64,000 nt of DNA from Candidatus Methylaffinis lahnbergensis (lineage in GTDB: Bacteria; Pseudomonadota; Alphaproteobacteria; Rhizobiales; Beijerinckiaceae), in the NCBI GenBank assembly GCA_002890675.1, contig PEFW01000006.1, positions 1-64,000 of the forward strand, in the 5' to 3' direction. Both the position numbers and the translations under genes were made by a program. Below, piece by piece: positions 1 through 9,114 of the stretch. The notes under the pieces are model-generated. The model was not told where the DNA came from, did no database searches, and worked only from the letters and a program-made list of their open reading frames with translations. Positions within the stretch are counted from its first letter, which is position 1. Each line of letters opens with the position of its first letter.

Positions 1-316
1 GGCGCATTTCCTCGCGCGGGGCGACGTTTGCGACGTCCATGTCGCGGGTCTTCCACATCCAGCCGACCAAGGCGAGGAAGGAGATCAATTCGACCGGCTC
101 CTCGATGTAGAGAATGGTCATCCAGTAAGTGGTGAACTCGGGTGCGAACGAATCGAGCCCCGCGAATTGGCCGAAAACCTGTTCATAGATACGCACACAG
201 ACATAGAAGGTGTTGATCGCGATCACCCCGATAATCAACGGCATCCCGTTGAAAAGGGGCGCCTCGGCGACGGCCGCGGCCTCGCCGGTGCGTGCAGTTC
301 CTGTTACAAAGCTCAT
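1..316 (-). CDS. pmoC: Particulate methane monooxygenase subunit C, N-terminal part (runs off the window)
   Basis: The ATG is at 316, with a GA-rich ribosome site (AAGAGGC) just upstream, and the frame stays open to base 1, giving about 105 residues. A short polar N-terminus is followed by a membrane segment (about residues 25-47), then the conserved PmoC/AmoC stretch AGLDSFAPEF, a YWM...YIE region that begins a second helix, and WKTRD...APREEMR. These are hallmarks of the CuMMO subunit C family, a membrane subunit of the copper methane/ammonia monooxygenase. In methanotrophs the gene order is pmoC-pmoA-pmoB, so A and B are expected beyond the left edge (inference). The polar tail and the YIEEPVEL segment look somewhat divergent, so an alternative CuMMO (pxm or another hydrocarbon monooxygenase) cannot be excluded from this fragment. 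Confidence 0.88.
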   Translation of the reverse strand, partial: MSFVTGTARTGEAAAVAEAPLFNGMPLIIGVIAINTFYVCVRIYEQVFGQFAGLDSFAPEFTTYWMTILYIEEPVELISFLALVGWMWKTRDMDVANVAPREEMR

Positions 317-820
317 GTCACTTGCCTCTTTTAAGCTCTATTATTGCTCGCCGGTGCTGAACATGCTCTCAGGCTCATGCTCCTCCAGCTTGTAGGAAAG
401 CTACGCGTGCCGAGACGGCAGGGGAAATCATTTTTTGTTGTTCGGCGCATCCAAGATATTAATTTGCCGAGGGGCGCGACTTGCTATTCTGCTTTTCGCG
501 AGCGCAAATCTTCGTGAACGCAAACGAGTCGGCTCGTTCCGACCCAATGATCGGTTGCTGGTTCACGGAACTGTGAGTTCAAGGCCCGCGTTGTAGCTCG
601 AGCACCCGGGCGGACACGCGCGAGCTTGTGCAGGTCGAGGCTGCGGTCCGGCTTACCCGTCACGGGGCAAGGTTTAACTGCGATCCGCCCGATGACGGCG
701 TCGAAATTGACCTCGAGGAGTTGCGCGGATATTGCGCGCGATTGAGGCCGAGCTCCTGGCTCGGCCTCGTAGTGGAGTTCGTTCGATGAACGCCGGGCTG
801 CGCCATTCGCTTGATGAGCG
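317..820. other. Gene-free region upstream of pmoC
   Basis: About 500 bases without a convincing gene. The part next to 316 must hold the pmoC promoter and leader (AT-rich around 430-470); I cannot assign -35/-10 boxes with confidence. A perfect 9-bp inverted repeat with a 7-base loop lies at 744-768 (GAGGCCGAG / CTCGGCCTC), downstream of the minus-strand gene that ends at 821. It has no clear U-run, so it is only a possible terminator. A minus-strand open frame at 484-849 has no recognisable protein character. Confidence 0.5.
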
Positions 821-1219
821 TTAGCCGGGCAATTTCGAAGCCAAAACATCGGCCTTCTTGATCGAGGGCGGTTGGGCCAGCAAGTCTCCGGCTTTCGCCA
901 TCAACGCGGCGGCCACTTTCCCGGCCAAATGCGCTTGCCGGCCGGCGTCATCGGGAAAAGCATCAAAAATGGCGAAGCTCGAGGGTCCGAGGCGAATGCC
1001 GAACCATGCAGTCGTCGCCGGTTCGGCCTCGACCAATGCTCTTCCCTGGCGCAAGAACTCGGCGACCGCCTCTTCTTTTCCAGGCTTGGCTTCGAGCGCG
1101 ACATAAAGCGCGACATTGACCTTCTGAGGGCTCCCGCCGCCAGTCTGAGCAAAGACTTGAGAGGCGGACGAAATCGTCGCAGCGGTTCCCAACGCGGCAA
1201 GGAATTCACGACGTTCCAT
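821..1219 (-). CDS. Secreted antibiotic-biosynthesis-monooxygenase (ABM)-like protein
   Basis: A 132-residue protein whose ATG is preceded by a good ribosome site (AAGGAGA). The first 25 residues form a Tat-like export signal: ERREFLAALG, a hydrophobic stretch, then VFAQ as a likely cleavage point. The mature part (VALYVALEAKPGKEEAVAEFL, with Phe/Asp-rich strands such as FAIFDAFPD) matches the small ferredoxin-like dimeric alpha-beta barrel of the ABM superfamily. Members include heme-degrading, quinone-monooxygenase and stress proteins; the substrate cannot be told from sequence. It lies 213 bases downstream of glyS on the same strand and is probably transcribed separately. Export of an ABM protein is less common than the cytosolic form. 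Confidence 0.75.
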   Translation of the reverse strand: MERREFLAALGTAATISSASQVFAQTGGGSPQKVNVALYVALEAKPGKEEAVAEFLRQGRALVEAEPATTAWFGIRLGPSSFAIFDAFPDDAGRQAHLAGKVAAALMAKAGDLLAQPPSIKKADVLASKLPG

Positions 1220-1432
1220 GGTTTTCTCCTTATCCTAGCTTAACGCCGATTGAGGGGGTTCCTTTTGAATTTTAGAGTTCTGCCGACGATCCCCGGATAG
1301 CCGCCGGTCTCAGCCGTATCCTGCGTCCTTTCCGTTCTCCTGACAAGGGAGAGCCCGTGCGCTTGGAGCGGACCCGTTATCGAAAGGATAAACTACGACG
1401 CGAAATTTATTCGCTGGAATCCGCCGTCGCGG

Positions 1433-3613
1433 TTATCCCGCGATCTTGGAAAAATCGGCGATCTTGTGCATCGCGGTTCGTAATTCGTTCAGGAGTCGCA
1501 GACGGTTGAGCCGCAGCACCGGATTGCCAGAGTTGACCGTCACATTCTCAAAAAATACATCGACCGGGTCGCGCAGCGAGGACATGGATTCCATCGCATC
1601 CTCAAAAGGCGTCTGTTGTTCGAATCCGGGCTGGCCGATCCGTTCGTAAGCCAACTTCAGTTTTTCCGGTATCTCGACGCTGATATTAGCTATTACTCTC
1701 CAAAGAAGCTTTTCGGCCGTGTCTTGAATTTCCGTCGTATCTTTAAGAAGCGTAGGATCGAAGGCGCCATCGAAGGCTCCCGCTCCATCGTTTTTTTCTT
1801 CGGCACGGACAATGTTGGTGGCACGGCGATAGCCGGCAAGCAGATCCTTGCCGTCTTCCGTATCGAGAAAACGGCCAAGTGCCTCGACGCGGGACACGAT
1901 CAGGAGGAGATCGTCTTGCCCCGGCAAGGCAAACACCGCGTCGATGAGATCGTATCTCGCGCCGCGCTCGCGCAAATAGACCTTTAGACGCTCGCTAAAA
2001 AAACTCATGAGCTGATCGGACAAATTGTCCTGACCGCCAACCGGCACGTCACTCCTGTCCACGAAATTGGCTTGCCCGAACGCCTCGGCGAAAAGAGAAC
2101 GCAGTGGAAGACGCAGTTTATTTTCGAGGACCAACGCGATGACGCCGAGTGCCGCGCGGCGCAAACCGTAAGGGTCCTTGCTGCCGGTCGGCTTTTCGCC
2201 AATGGCAAAGAAGCCGGTCAGCATGTCGAGCCTATCGGCGAGCGCGACGCAGATCGCGACCGGCGCGCGCGGCACGCGATCGCTCTGGCCTTGCGGCTTG
2301 TAGTGATCCTCGATCGCCTCCGCGACGCTCTTGTCCTCGCCCTGCTCGCGCGCGTAGTGGCCCCCCATCACGCCCTGCAATTCAGGAAATTCACCGACCA
2401 TTTCCGAGGTCAGATCGGCCTTGGCAAGAAGCGCCGCCCGCGCGGCAAGGGCTTCATCAGCGCAGGTATAAAGTGCAATATTGCGGGCAAGGTTTTCCAG
2501 TCGCTTGGCCCGTTCGCCCTGGGTGCCAAGCTTTTCATGGAAGACGATTTGCTCGAGCTTTTCCAATCTGTCTTCGAGTTTGATCTTGAGGTCGGTCTCC
2601 CAAAAAAACTTGGCGTCGGAAAGCCGCGCTTGCACGACCTGCCCGTTGCCGGCGGCGATCGCCGCGCCGCCATCGGCTGCTTCGATGTTCGCCACCAGAA
2701 CGAATTTATGGCTGAGGCGTCCGCTCGAAGGATCCTGCAACACGAAACATTTTTGGTTGACACGGATCGTTGTCCTGACAACTTCCGGCGGGATGTCGAG
2801 AAATGCAGAGTCGAATTCGCCAATCAGCACCACCGGCCATTCGACCAGCCCCGCGACTTCATGCAAGAGCGCCTCATCCTCGACGAGTTCGAGCCCTTGC
2901 GCCAGGGCGAGGTCCCGCGCGTCATAAAGGATGATGTCGCGCCGCCTTGCGGGATCGAGCACGACTTTGGCTTTTTCCAACGCCGCAGCATAATCGTCGA
3001 AACGGCGCACCTTGATTTTGCCGGGCGCCATGAATCGATGGCCGAAGGTGAAATTATCGGCGGCGACGCCGTCGACAGCGAAAGGCACCACTTCGGTCTC
3101 TTCGGTCTCCGGGCCGAATGTGGCGAGGATCGCGTGCAGCGGGCGCACCCAGCGCAGTGAGCCGGTCCGCGCCGAGGCCTCGCCCCAGCGCATGGATTTT
3201 TGCCATGGAAAGCCTTTTATCGCGGCGGGCAAGACCTCGGCCAAGACCTCGATCGTCGCCCTGCCCTTTTGCTCCGCGACGGCGACGTAGAATTCGCCTT
3301 TTTTGGAATCCCTTTGGATTTTGGCTTCCGCGAGCGATTTAAGACCCGCGCTTTTCAAAAAGCCTTGCACTGCGGCATCGGGCGCGCCGACCCGCGGCCC
3401 GCGCTTTTCGTCGCGCGTATCGGGCTGGCGCGCCGGCAAACCGGATATGTGCAGGGCGAGCCGCCGGGGAGTAGCGAAGCTCGCGGCGCCCTCATGCGAA
3501 AGGCCGCGCTCGCGCAAGGCTCCGGTGACGAGACGGCGGAGATCTTCGGCCGCGCCGGCCTGCATGCGGGCGGGAATTTCCTCGGAAAAAAGTTCGAGCA
3601 GAAGGTCGGGCAT
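1433..3613 (-). CDS. glyS: Glycine--tRNA ligase, beta subunit
   Basis: A 726-residue protein starting [17 protein letters not shown], the signature N-terminus of the beta subunit of the heterotetrameric (alpha2beta2) bacterial glycyl-tRNA synthetase. The length fits the family (about 690-730). The N-terminal two thirds match the GlyS body, including the region with LFSEEIPAR and [10 protein letters not shown]. The C-terminal part resembles the DALR anticodon-binding domain, ending with the helical VFFENVTVN segment. The enzyme charges tRNA-Gly in the cytosol and needs the alpha subunit GlyQ, which carries most of the active site. In many Rhizobiales glyQ lies just upstream; here the upstream neighbour is an unrelated divergent gene, so glyQ must be elsewhere. 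Confidence 0.96.
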   Translation of the reverse strand: MPDLLLELFSEEIPARMQAGAAEDLRRLVTGALRERGLSHEGAASFATPRRLALHISGLPARQPDTRDEKRGPRVGAPDAAVQGFLKSAGLKSLAEAKIQRDSKKGEFYVAVAEQKGRATIEVLAEVLPAAIKGFPWQKSMRWGEASARTGSLRWVRPLHAILATFGPETEETEVVPFAVDGVAADNFTFGHRFMAPGKIKVRRFDDYAAALEKAKVVLDPARRRDIILYDARDLALAQGLELVEDEALLHEVAGLVEWPVVLIGEFDSAFLDIPPEVVRTTIRVNQKCFVLQDPSSGRLSHKFVLVANIEAADGGAAIAAGNGQVVQARLSDAKFFWETDLKIKLEDRLEKLEQIVFHEKLGTQGERAKRLENLARNIALYTCADEALAARAALLAKADLTSEMVGEFPELQGVMGGHYAREQGEDKSVAEAIEDHYKPQGQSDRVPRAPVAICVALADRLDMLTGFFAIGEKPTGSKDPYGLRRAALGVIALVLENKLRLPLRSLFAEAFGQANFVDRSDVPVGGQDNLSDQLMSFFSERLKVYLRERGARYDLIDAVFALPGQDDLLLIVSRVEALGRFLDTEDGKDLLAGYRRATNIVRAEEKNDGAGAFDGAFDPTLLKDTTEIQDTAEKLLWRVIANISVEIPEKLKLAYERIGQPGFEQQTPFEDAMESMSSLRDPVDVFFENVTVNSGNPVLRLNRLRLLNELRTAMHKIADFSKIAG

Positions 3614-3782
3614 TGGGGGGTTTCAATATGGCTCGTAGATCCGCGATGCCGGTTGAGCGGGCAACAGCCCCCTTGTATAGACGGCGCTTGCCAAAGAGGA
3701 AAATCCGGCACCGCGAAATCGGGCATGGCTTCATCAATTTTCGACGGGCGGGAACAAAGGAGCCAGACAGGCGTTTGTAGAG

Positions 3783-3846
3783 CCTCAAAGGAGTGTTGCA
3801 GAACCTCACAGGAGGTGTTGCATAACCCCAAAGGAGGTGTGTCATG
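3783..3846 (+). repeat. Three tandem 21-22 bp leader repeats, each with a Shine-Dalgarno core
   Basis: Units at 3783-3803, 3804-3825 and 3826-3846 share the pattern CCtCAaAGGAG(g)TGTtgCAtaa. The anti-16S cores are AAAGGAG, CAGGAGG and AAAGGAGG. The third unit ends in the ATG of the downstream His/Tyr-rich gene, and the second carries CATAA at the position where the third has CATG, as if a start had been lost. The layout suggests tandem duplication of a ribosome-binding site and start. Confidence 0.8.
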
Positions 3847-4170
3847 GATACGAAAAGAATTTCAATGGTCTCGGGTGCCGCCCTGCTTGCGCTTACTGCG
3901 ACCGCTTCAGCTGGTCCAATGAGCGTGGCGAGCTCGCAGGTTGTAACGCCACCAATACCGATCGAACAGGCCCGTTATTACTACCGCCATCACTATAGGC
4001 ACTATGGCTGGTACCATCACAGATATCGTCACTACGGCTGGCGCTACCATAGGTATTATGGTTGGTACCCGGGCGCGGCGGTCGCGGGCGCCGCCGTTGG
4101 CTTGGCTACGGTGCCATTCGCGCTGGCAACGGGCGGTTATTACTACGGGTATCCCTACTATTACTACTAA
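3844..4170 (+). CDS. Secreted His/Tyr-rich small protein
   Basis: A 108-residue protein with an ideal ribosome site (AAAGGAGG, 6 bases from ATG). Residues 1-23 form a signal peptide ending at ATASAG. Residues 43-75 are a low-complexity block of Tyr, His, Arg, Trp and Gly with repeated HYGW and RYH units. A glycine/alanine hydrophobic segment (about 77-98) follows, and the protein ends in a Tyr-rich tail (YYYGYPYYYY). Short exported proteins of this kind are frequent in Rhizobiales and have no established function; surface or metal binding by the histidines is speculation. It is divergent from glyS, and two hairpins follow the stop. Confidence 0.8.
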   Translation: MDTKRISMVSGAALLALTATASAGPMSVASSQVVTPPIPIEQARYYYRHHYRHYGWYHHRYRHYGWRYHRYYGWYPGAAVAGAAVGLATVPFALATGGYYYGYPYYYY

Positions 4171-4598
4171 TTAGGGGGGCTCCCCTGACTATTGCCATTG
4201 CGCTCATTGACGCGGCCGGCGGGATGCCGGCGGGAGCCGCGTCATATGCGCCACACCCAGGCGCGGTGTGGCGACATAAATCGATGATAGCACGGTCATT
4301 GCGCGCCATCACCCGAATCATGCCGCGGGCCGAGGGTTTTGCGGTCGGATTTATTGGCCTGTTGCGGGCTCTGGCGCTCGGCGGCGCGGCCGTCTGGTCG
4401 ATTGTTCTTGCATGTAACGGACCTTGCCGCCACGAATTATTTGCGTCGATGCGCGGCAACAGCCTGTGTCGCTCTTGCTGTCTCGACCGGCGCGGCGAGC
4501 GGGGTTGTTTTTTTGGTCTGGCAGTAACCGGGCTGCATTGGGGAGCATTTTAGTGTGAATTTCTGCTTTGCGCCACAACCGTAACAAGCCTCAATGTT
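4171..4598. other. Gene-poor interval
   Basis: Apart from the two hairpins at 4209-4273 I see no supported gene. Several short overlapping open frames exist on both strands, as expected at this GC content; none has a recognisable domain or a good ribosome site. Confidence 0.5.
4209..4273 (+). terminator. Two adjacent GC-rich hairpins downstream of the His/Tyr-rich gene
   Basis: The first hairpin has an 8-bp stem, GACGCGGC (4209-4216) with GCCGCGTC (4236-4243), and inner pairing CCGGC/GCCGG. The second has a perfect 9-bp stem, CGCCACACC (4249-4257) with GGTGTGGCG (4265-4273), and a 7-base loop. Neither is followed by a good T-run, so intrinsic termination is uncertain; they may stabilise the transcript 3' end. 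Confidence 0.45.
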
Positions 4599-5204
4599 CT
4601 AGGACTTCATCGTGATTTTCACGACGTTGCCGGACCGCCGGACATTTGCGCGGGACAACAAATCCTCAAGCGCAGCGAGACCGCGAAGGTGCAGATTGTG
4701 CCGCATCGGGTCACCACATGGGCAATCGGTTACGGCTTCCCTCCTCACGAGACGGCTGTCTACAAGCTCATACAGGTAGCCCTTGGCGACGCCCCAACCG
4801 GACACATGACTACTCTCATGGTCGACAGATATTCCGCAAACCTCGACCATGTTCCCCTTGCGCCTGAGTGAGATGCCTTTTTCATAACTTGGGCTGTCTT
4901 CAAGCGTCGGGAGACAGATCAGGCCGTCGCTCTCGATGTTTGTCACGTCGTTAGTGCGGATAAATTCGCCCAGCCTCGGAATTGGACAATCAGTTCCAAT
5001 GCTTCCGTAGAATGTTTCCTCCGGCACGTGCAGCCAAAGTTCTTCTTTGGCCATAGTCGCAATTTCTGAGAGCCAGACTTTTGAATAGAGCGCTGTCCTC
5101 ATGGAAAGATGCTTCACAAACGAGACCTGATACTCAGGAATCTCCAAACTCCGCAAATAAACAGGAAACGGCGGGTCCGGGATCTCGACCTTAATTCTCG
5201 GCAA
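4599..5204 (-). CDS. C-terminal half of FRG-domain protein (separate frame)
   Basis: About 201 codons if read from TTG at 5204, which overlaps the end of the FRG frame by 14 bases; the open frame itself extends up to 5288. The sequence (LPRIKVEIPDPPFP, LRSLEIPEYQ) reads as a direct continuation of the upstream FRG frame once a single +1 shift is made at about 5205. That suggests one original protein of about 450 residues. It has no recognisable domain of its own; a later internal ATG (about 5101) would cut through apparently conserved sequence. Either a frameshift mutation or sequencing error split the gene, or translation is coupled or shifted. Codon use is less GC-rich than in the neighbours, consistent with an accessory gene. 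Confidence 0.55.
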   Translation of the reverse strand: MPRIKVEIPDPPFPVYLRSLEIPEYQVSFVKHLSMRTALYSKVWLSEIATMAKEELWLHVPEETFYGSIGTDCPIPRLGEFIRTNDVTNIESDGLICLPTLEDSPSYEKGISLRRKGNMVEVCGISVDHESSHVSGWGVAKGYLYELVDSRLVRREAVTDCPCGDPMRHNLHLRGLAALEDLLSRANVRRSGNVVKITMKS

Positions 5205-5943
5205 GGCTGAGCAAATTTCCCAAAATCTTGTCGTTGGCTGGCGGCGGAAACAGGTCGTCGGTTGATTTGAATCCCGCCGCCTCCGCAAACGCCTTGAAGA
5301 TCGAACCAGGTGCCGTAATTTGCGCGGTGATCGCCGCCGGTTTGATGCGTACTTGGTTCAGGAACAGTCCGGCAAGCCAAGCCTCCTGAATTTGAAATCG
5401 GGTGGTACAATCCGTCTTCAGGTCATCAACGAGGCTAACGAGTTCGTGACCGGACGCTTTCAACTGCTCCTTGCTGAGAACATAGAGGTTACCCATACCG
5501 TCATAATCCGCGTAGTGCGCGGTCTGCATACTCAACATCACAGGTTCTTCGAATGAATTCTCGCAAAGTTGCCAGCCGCGTTTCGATCCAAAGCTGTGGC
5601 AAGCAAACCAAGCTGCGACTGCGGGCGATGCCGTTAGATCGACAAAGAAAGATCGCCATCCGTAGTGTTGCAACAATCCTTGCGTAAGATGAGCAGCCTG
5701 AGGCTGCTCAACGTCGTACCCACCACGCCGCAACAGTTCGGTCGTATAAAAAATCCATTTCAGCATTAAGGGTGGCAGGCAGCCCTTGCGGATAATGGAC
5801 GAATTTAGGTTCGGCAGCCCATCCGATGCGACATTGGCATTCATCTGCCCACGAAACAAGAACTCGCTCCCGAAGGAGGCGAGATGCTGCTTTAGCTGCG
5901 CGACATCGTCGGCGTGGAGTGACTGCACGGGTACATATCCCAA
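5191..5943 (-). CDS. FRG-domain protein, N-terminal half
   Basis: 250 codons from TTG at 5943, with GAGAAG about 9 bases upstream; an in-frame TGA just before it limits the start. It carries the FRG-domain motifs FLFRGQ (about residues 28-33) and LLQHYGWRSFFVDLTASPAVAAWFA in two parts (about residues 91-115), plus a YVLSKEQL strand. FRG domains occur in accessory, sometimes phage-defence-associated genes; biochemical role is unknown. It begins only 18 bases after nadD, at the place where rsfS normally follows nadD in related genomes, so it looks like an insertion into a housekeeping operon. The frame stops at 5191, where the C-terminal half continues in another frame. Confidence 0.72.
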   Translation of the reverse strand: MGYVPVQSLHADDVAQLKQHLASFGSEFLFRGQMNANVASDGLPNLNSSIIRKGCLPPLMLKWIFYTTELLRRGGYDVEQPQAAHLTQGLLQHYGWRSFFVDLTASPAVAAWFACHSFGSKRGWQLCENSFEEPVMLSMQTAHYADYDGMGNLYVLSKEQLKASGHELVSLVDDLKTDCTTRFQIQEAWLAGLFLNQVRIKPAAITAQITAPGSIFKAFAEAAGFKSTDDLFPPPANDKILGNLLSLAEN

Positions 5944-5961
5944 AACTCAGACTTCTCAATT

Positions 5962-6618
5962 TTATCGGAAAAAACGGGCGTGGCGCGCGAAGAATTCCAC
6001 GATAACTTCAGCGCTGGCGGCCTGCGGATTGCCGCGCAGCGCCGTCGAGGACATCGGCGAGCGCGGCCCATGCAGGAATATGAATGCCGGCGGCGCGGCC
6101 ATGGCAAGAAGACCACCGTCGGTTTCGTCGCGGCGGTAAGGTGCCAATGTTTCCGCCGCACGCCCATGCGGCGCCGTCAGCGTCGAGCCGGGGCGATCGA
6201 TGATCGCAATTGGAACAAGCCTTGCGATGTCGCGCCAGCGTTGCCAGCGATCGAACAGACGAAAATTATCCGCTCCCATCAGCCAGACGAAATGCACGCC
6301 GGGACAGCGCTGTTTCAAATAGGTAATCGTGTCGAACGTATAAGCGGCGCCGATCGCGGCCTCGAACGCCGTCACCGCGATGCGCGGATGTTGACTAACC
6401 CTGCGCGCGGCTTCGACGCGCTCAGCAAGCGGCGCAATCTCATGCGGGTCTTTCAACGGATTGGCGGGGCTGACTAGCCACCAGATGCGATGGAGTTGGA
6501 GACGGCGCAGCGCCAAAAGGCTCGCCTCTCTATGGCCGTCGTGCGGCGGATTGAAACTGCCGCCGAGCAAGCCAACCCGCAGGCCAGGCACGAAAGGCGG
6601 CGTTTTGGCGGATGGCAC
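5962..6618 (-). CDS. nadD: Nicotinate-nucleotide adenylyltransferase
   Basis: Read from GTG at 6618, 5 bases after proA, giving 218 residues; the longer open frame to 6954 lies inside proA and is not protein-like. The nucleotidyltransferase signature GLLGGSFNPPHDGH is at residues 16-29 and SSTALR is near the C-terminus, both defining NadD. The enzyme adenylates nicotinate mononucleotide to deamido-NAD in the NAD pathway. It is the last conserved gene of the obgE-proB-proA-nadD minus-strand operon. rsfS and rlmH, its usual followers, are not seen in this window. Confidence 0.92.
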   Translation of the reverse strand: MPSAKTPPFVPGLRVGLLGGSFNPPHDGHREASLLALRRLQLHRIWWLVSPANPLKDPHEIAPLAERVEAARRVSQHPRIAVTAFEAAIGAAYTFDTITYLKQRCPGVHFVWLMGADNFRLFDRWQRWRDIARLVPIAIIDRPGSTLTAPHGRAAETLAPYRRDETDGGLLAMAAPPAFIFLHGPRSPMSSTALRGNPQAASAEVIVEFFARHARFFR

Positions 6619-6623
6619 GAAAC

Positions 6624-7919
6624 TCAAGGGCGAATCTGCCCGTTGCCGCGCACGCGATATTTGAAGGAGGTCAGCTGCTCTAGTCCCACCGGGCCACGCG
6701 CGTGCATCCGGCTCGTCGCAATGCCGATCTCGGCGCCAAACCCAAACTCGCCGCCGTCGGCAAATTGCGTCGAGGCATTGTGCATCACAATCGCCGAATC
6801 CACCTCTTTCAAAAACCGCTCCGCCGCTGCCTGGTTTTCGGTGACAATGCAATCGGTATGATGCGAGCCAAAAGTTTCGACATGCGCGATGGCCTGATCG
6901 AGGCCCTCGACCACCCGCACGGAAATGATCGCGTCGAGATATTCGGTGCTCCAATCCGCCTCACTCGCTTGCGTGACGCAGGGGTCGGCGGCGAGCGTGG
7001 CGGCATCCCCGCGCACGGCGCAGCCGGCATCGAGCAGCATTTTGACGAGCGGCGCGAGATGCGTGCCCGCGCAGGCGCGATCGACGAGCAAAGTCTCGGC
7101 CGCGCCGCAAATACCGGTGCGCCGGAGCTTCGCATTAAGAACGATTGTTTCCGCCTTGTTGAGATCGGCGTCGCGCTCGACGAACACATGCACGATGCCT
7201 TCGAGATGCGCGAAAACCGGCACTCTCGCCTCGGCTTGAACGCGGGCGACGAGGCTTTTGCCGCCGCGTGGCACGATCACATCGAGATTGCCGCCGAGCC
7301 CCGAGAGCATTTCGCCAACCGCCGCGCGGTCCGTAACCGGCACAAGGGCTATCGCGGCCGTTGGCAGACCTGCTTCATCGAGGCCCTCAGTGAGACACTC
7401 ATGGATGCGCCGCGCGGAAAAAAAGCTTTCCGAACCGCCGCGCAGGATTACCGCATTGCCTGCCTTGAGGCAGAGCGCCCCGGCGTCGGCCGTCACCGCC
7501 GGGCGGCTCTCGTAAATGACGCCGATAACGCCGAGCGGGGTCGCGACCCGCTCGATGAGCAGCCCGTTCGGCCGCTCGAACCGCGCGAGCACGCGGCCTA
7601 CGGGATCGGGAAGAGCGGCGATGGCGTCGAGCCCGCTCGCCATGGCCTCGATGCGGGCGCTATCGAGCGCCAGCCGATCGAGAAATGCGCTGGCCGTGCC
7701 GTTCGTCTTGGCGGCTGCCATATCGCGCGCGTTGGCAGCGAGAATATCGGCCGCACGCGCGCGGATTGTCGTCGCGGCGGCGCGCAGCGCCCGGTTTTTC
7801 GCCTCGGTCGAAGCGAGCGTGAGCGCATGCACGGCGGCGCGGGCCGAGCGGCCGATATCGGCCATGACGTCCGCCGTGTTGGCCCCGCGGCCATCCTCGA
7901 TCGTTCTAAGATTTCCCAT
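6624..7919 (-). CDS. proA: Gamma-glutamyl phosphate reductase
   Basis: A 431-residue protein from ATG at 7919, overlapping the proB stop by 14 bases; an in-frame upstream start at 7958 would give 13 more residues deep inside proB. The aldehyde-dehydrogenase-fold body contains the conserved [18 protein letters not shown] region and the catalytic Cys in [13 protein letters not shown]. It makes glutamate-5-semialdehyde from the product of ProB using NADPH, the second step of proline synthesis. Overlap with proB implies translational coupling. Confidence 0.95.
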   Translation of the reverse strand: MGNLRTIEDGRGANTADVMADIGRSARAAVHALTLASTEAKNRALRAAATTIRARAADILAANARDMAAAKTNGTASAFLDRLALDSARIEAMASGLDAIAALPDPVGRVLARFERPNGLLIERVATPLGVIGVIYESRPAVTADAGALCLKAGNAVILRGGSESFFSARRIHECLTEGLDEAGLPTAAIALVPVTDRAAVGEMLSGLGGNLDVIVPRGGKSLVARVQAEARVPVFAHLEGIVHVFVERDADLNKAETIVLNAKLRRTGICGAAETLLVDRACAGTHLAPLVKMLLDAGCAVRGDAATLAADPCVTQASEADWSTEYLDAIISVRVVEGLDQAIAHVETFGSHHTDCIVTENQAAAERFLKEVDSAIVMHNASTQFADGGEFGFGAEIGIATSRMHARGPVGLEQLTSFKYRVRGNGQIRP

Positions 7920-9114
7920 CCGTAAGCGGCTCCCGTACGGTAATCCGGTCGCGAGCAAGTACCATGTCGTCCCGGTGGATAATCGCCGCGCGCCCCGGAG
8001 TACCGAGCAAGCGCAAGATATCCTGCGAATTGCGTCCGGCGATCAAGACCGCCTCGCTCGCGCCGTAGCCGACAAGACCGCGCCCGATCTCGGCCCTGTG
8101 TGCATCGCGGATTAACACGCAATCGCCGCTCGTGAAATTGCCTTCGACCCGCGTTACGCCGGCGGGAAGCAAGCTCTTGCCATTCGCGATGGCCTTTGCC
8201 GCTCCGGCATCGACATGCAAGGCACCGCGCGGCTCCAGCGAACCGGCGATCCATTTTTTCCGCGCGGTGACCGGGTTGGAGCCGGTCAGGAACCAGGTGC
8301 AAGGCACCGACGCATTGAGGCGCGACACCGGATGCGCGACCCTTCCGTCGGCGATCAGCATATGGGTGCCGCCATTCGTCGCGATTTTCGCCGCCTCGAT
8401 CTTGGTGCGCATGCCGCCGCGCGATAGGGGCGAGCCGCCGCCGCCAGCCATTGCCTCGATCGTCGCGTCCACTCGCGCAACCACCGGCACAAGCTCGGCC
8501 GCGGGGTTTTCGCTCGGGGGCGCGGTGTATAGCCCAGGCACGTCGGAGAGCAAAATCAAGAGATCCGCGCTCGCCATGGTCGCGACGCGGGCGGCCAAGC
8601 GATCGTTGTCGCCGTAGCGTATTTCGGATGTCGCGACCGTATCGTTCTCGTTAATGACCGGCACGGCGCGGAGATCGAGTAGGCGGCCAATCGTCGCCCT
8701 CGCGTTCAGATAGCGATGGCGCTCCTCAGTATCGCCAAGCGTGACCAGAATTTGCCCGGCGGTGATCTTCTTGTCCGCGAGCACTTCCGCCCAGATTCGC
8801 GCCAATGCGATCTGGCCCACGGCGGCGGCAGCCTGGCTGTCTTCGAGTTTCAAGCCGCCTCCGGGGAGCCCCAGCACGGTGCGCCCGAGCGCAATCGAGC
8901 CGGACGAAACGACGAGGACATCGGTGCCTTCCGCGTGCAAATCCGCGATGTCTTGGGCAAGCGATTCGAGCCAGCGGCGCTTGACGCAGCCTTGTTCGCG
9001 ATCGATCAGTAAGGAGGAGCCGGCCTTGATGACGATGCGGCGGAAGGTTTTGAGGCTCGGCAAGGTGTCGGAGGGCGCCGCCGCCGCTTGGTTCACCACG
9101 CTCAAGGGTGCCAC
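7906..9114 (-). CDS. proB: Glutamate 5-kinase
   Basis: 402 residues from GTG at 9114, overlapping the obgE stop by 13 bases. An amino-acid-kinase domain (about residues 22-270) carries VIKAGSSLL and VSSGSIALG, and the [13 protein letters not shown] substrate-binding loop. A C-terminal PUA domain (about 290-380) carries FTSGDCVLI. This is the full two-domain ProB type. It phosphorylates glutamate for proline synthesis and is usually feedback-inhibited by proline. A start at one of the following GTG codons is possible. Confidence 0.95.
   Translation of the reverse strand: MAPLSVVNQAAAAPSDTLPSLKTFRRIVIKAGSSLLIDREQGCVKRRWLESLAQDIADLHAEGTDVLVVSSGSIALGRTVLGLPGGGLKLEDSQAAAAVGQIALARIWAEVLADKKITAGQILVTLGDTEERHRYLNARATIGRLLDLRAVPVINENDTVATSEIRYGDNDRLAARVATMASADLLILLSDVPGLYTAPPSENPAAELVPVVARVDATIEAMAGGGGSPLSRGGMRTKIEAAKIATNGGTHMLIADGRVAHPVSRLNASVPCTWFLTGSNPVTARKKWIAGSLEPRGALHVDAGAAKAIANGKSLLPAGVTRVEGNFTSGDCVLIRDAHRAEIGRGLVGYGASEAVLIAGRNSQDILRLLGTPGRAAIIHRDDMVLARDRITVREPLTDGKS

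Noticed and set aside
1616..1632. tRNA T-loop-like sequence GTTCGAATCCGGGC
   Set aside because: It lies inside glyS and no acceptor or anticodon arms can be drawn around it.
2072..3160. Long plus-strand open frame (362 codons) across glyS
   Set aside because: It is antisense to a complete, clearly identified glyS; its composition (Arg/Ala/Gly/Asp-rich) is what high-GC codon bias gives in the mirrored frame.
3614..3782. Expected glyQ upstream of glyS
   Set aside because: No alpha-subunit sequence is present; the gap is short and the next gene is divergent.
6702..7925. Plus-strand open frame of 407 codons opposite proA
   Set aside because: Mirror of proA with no family resemblance.
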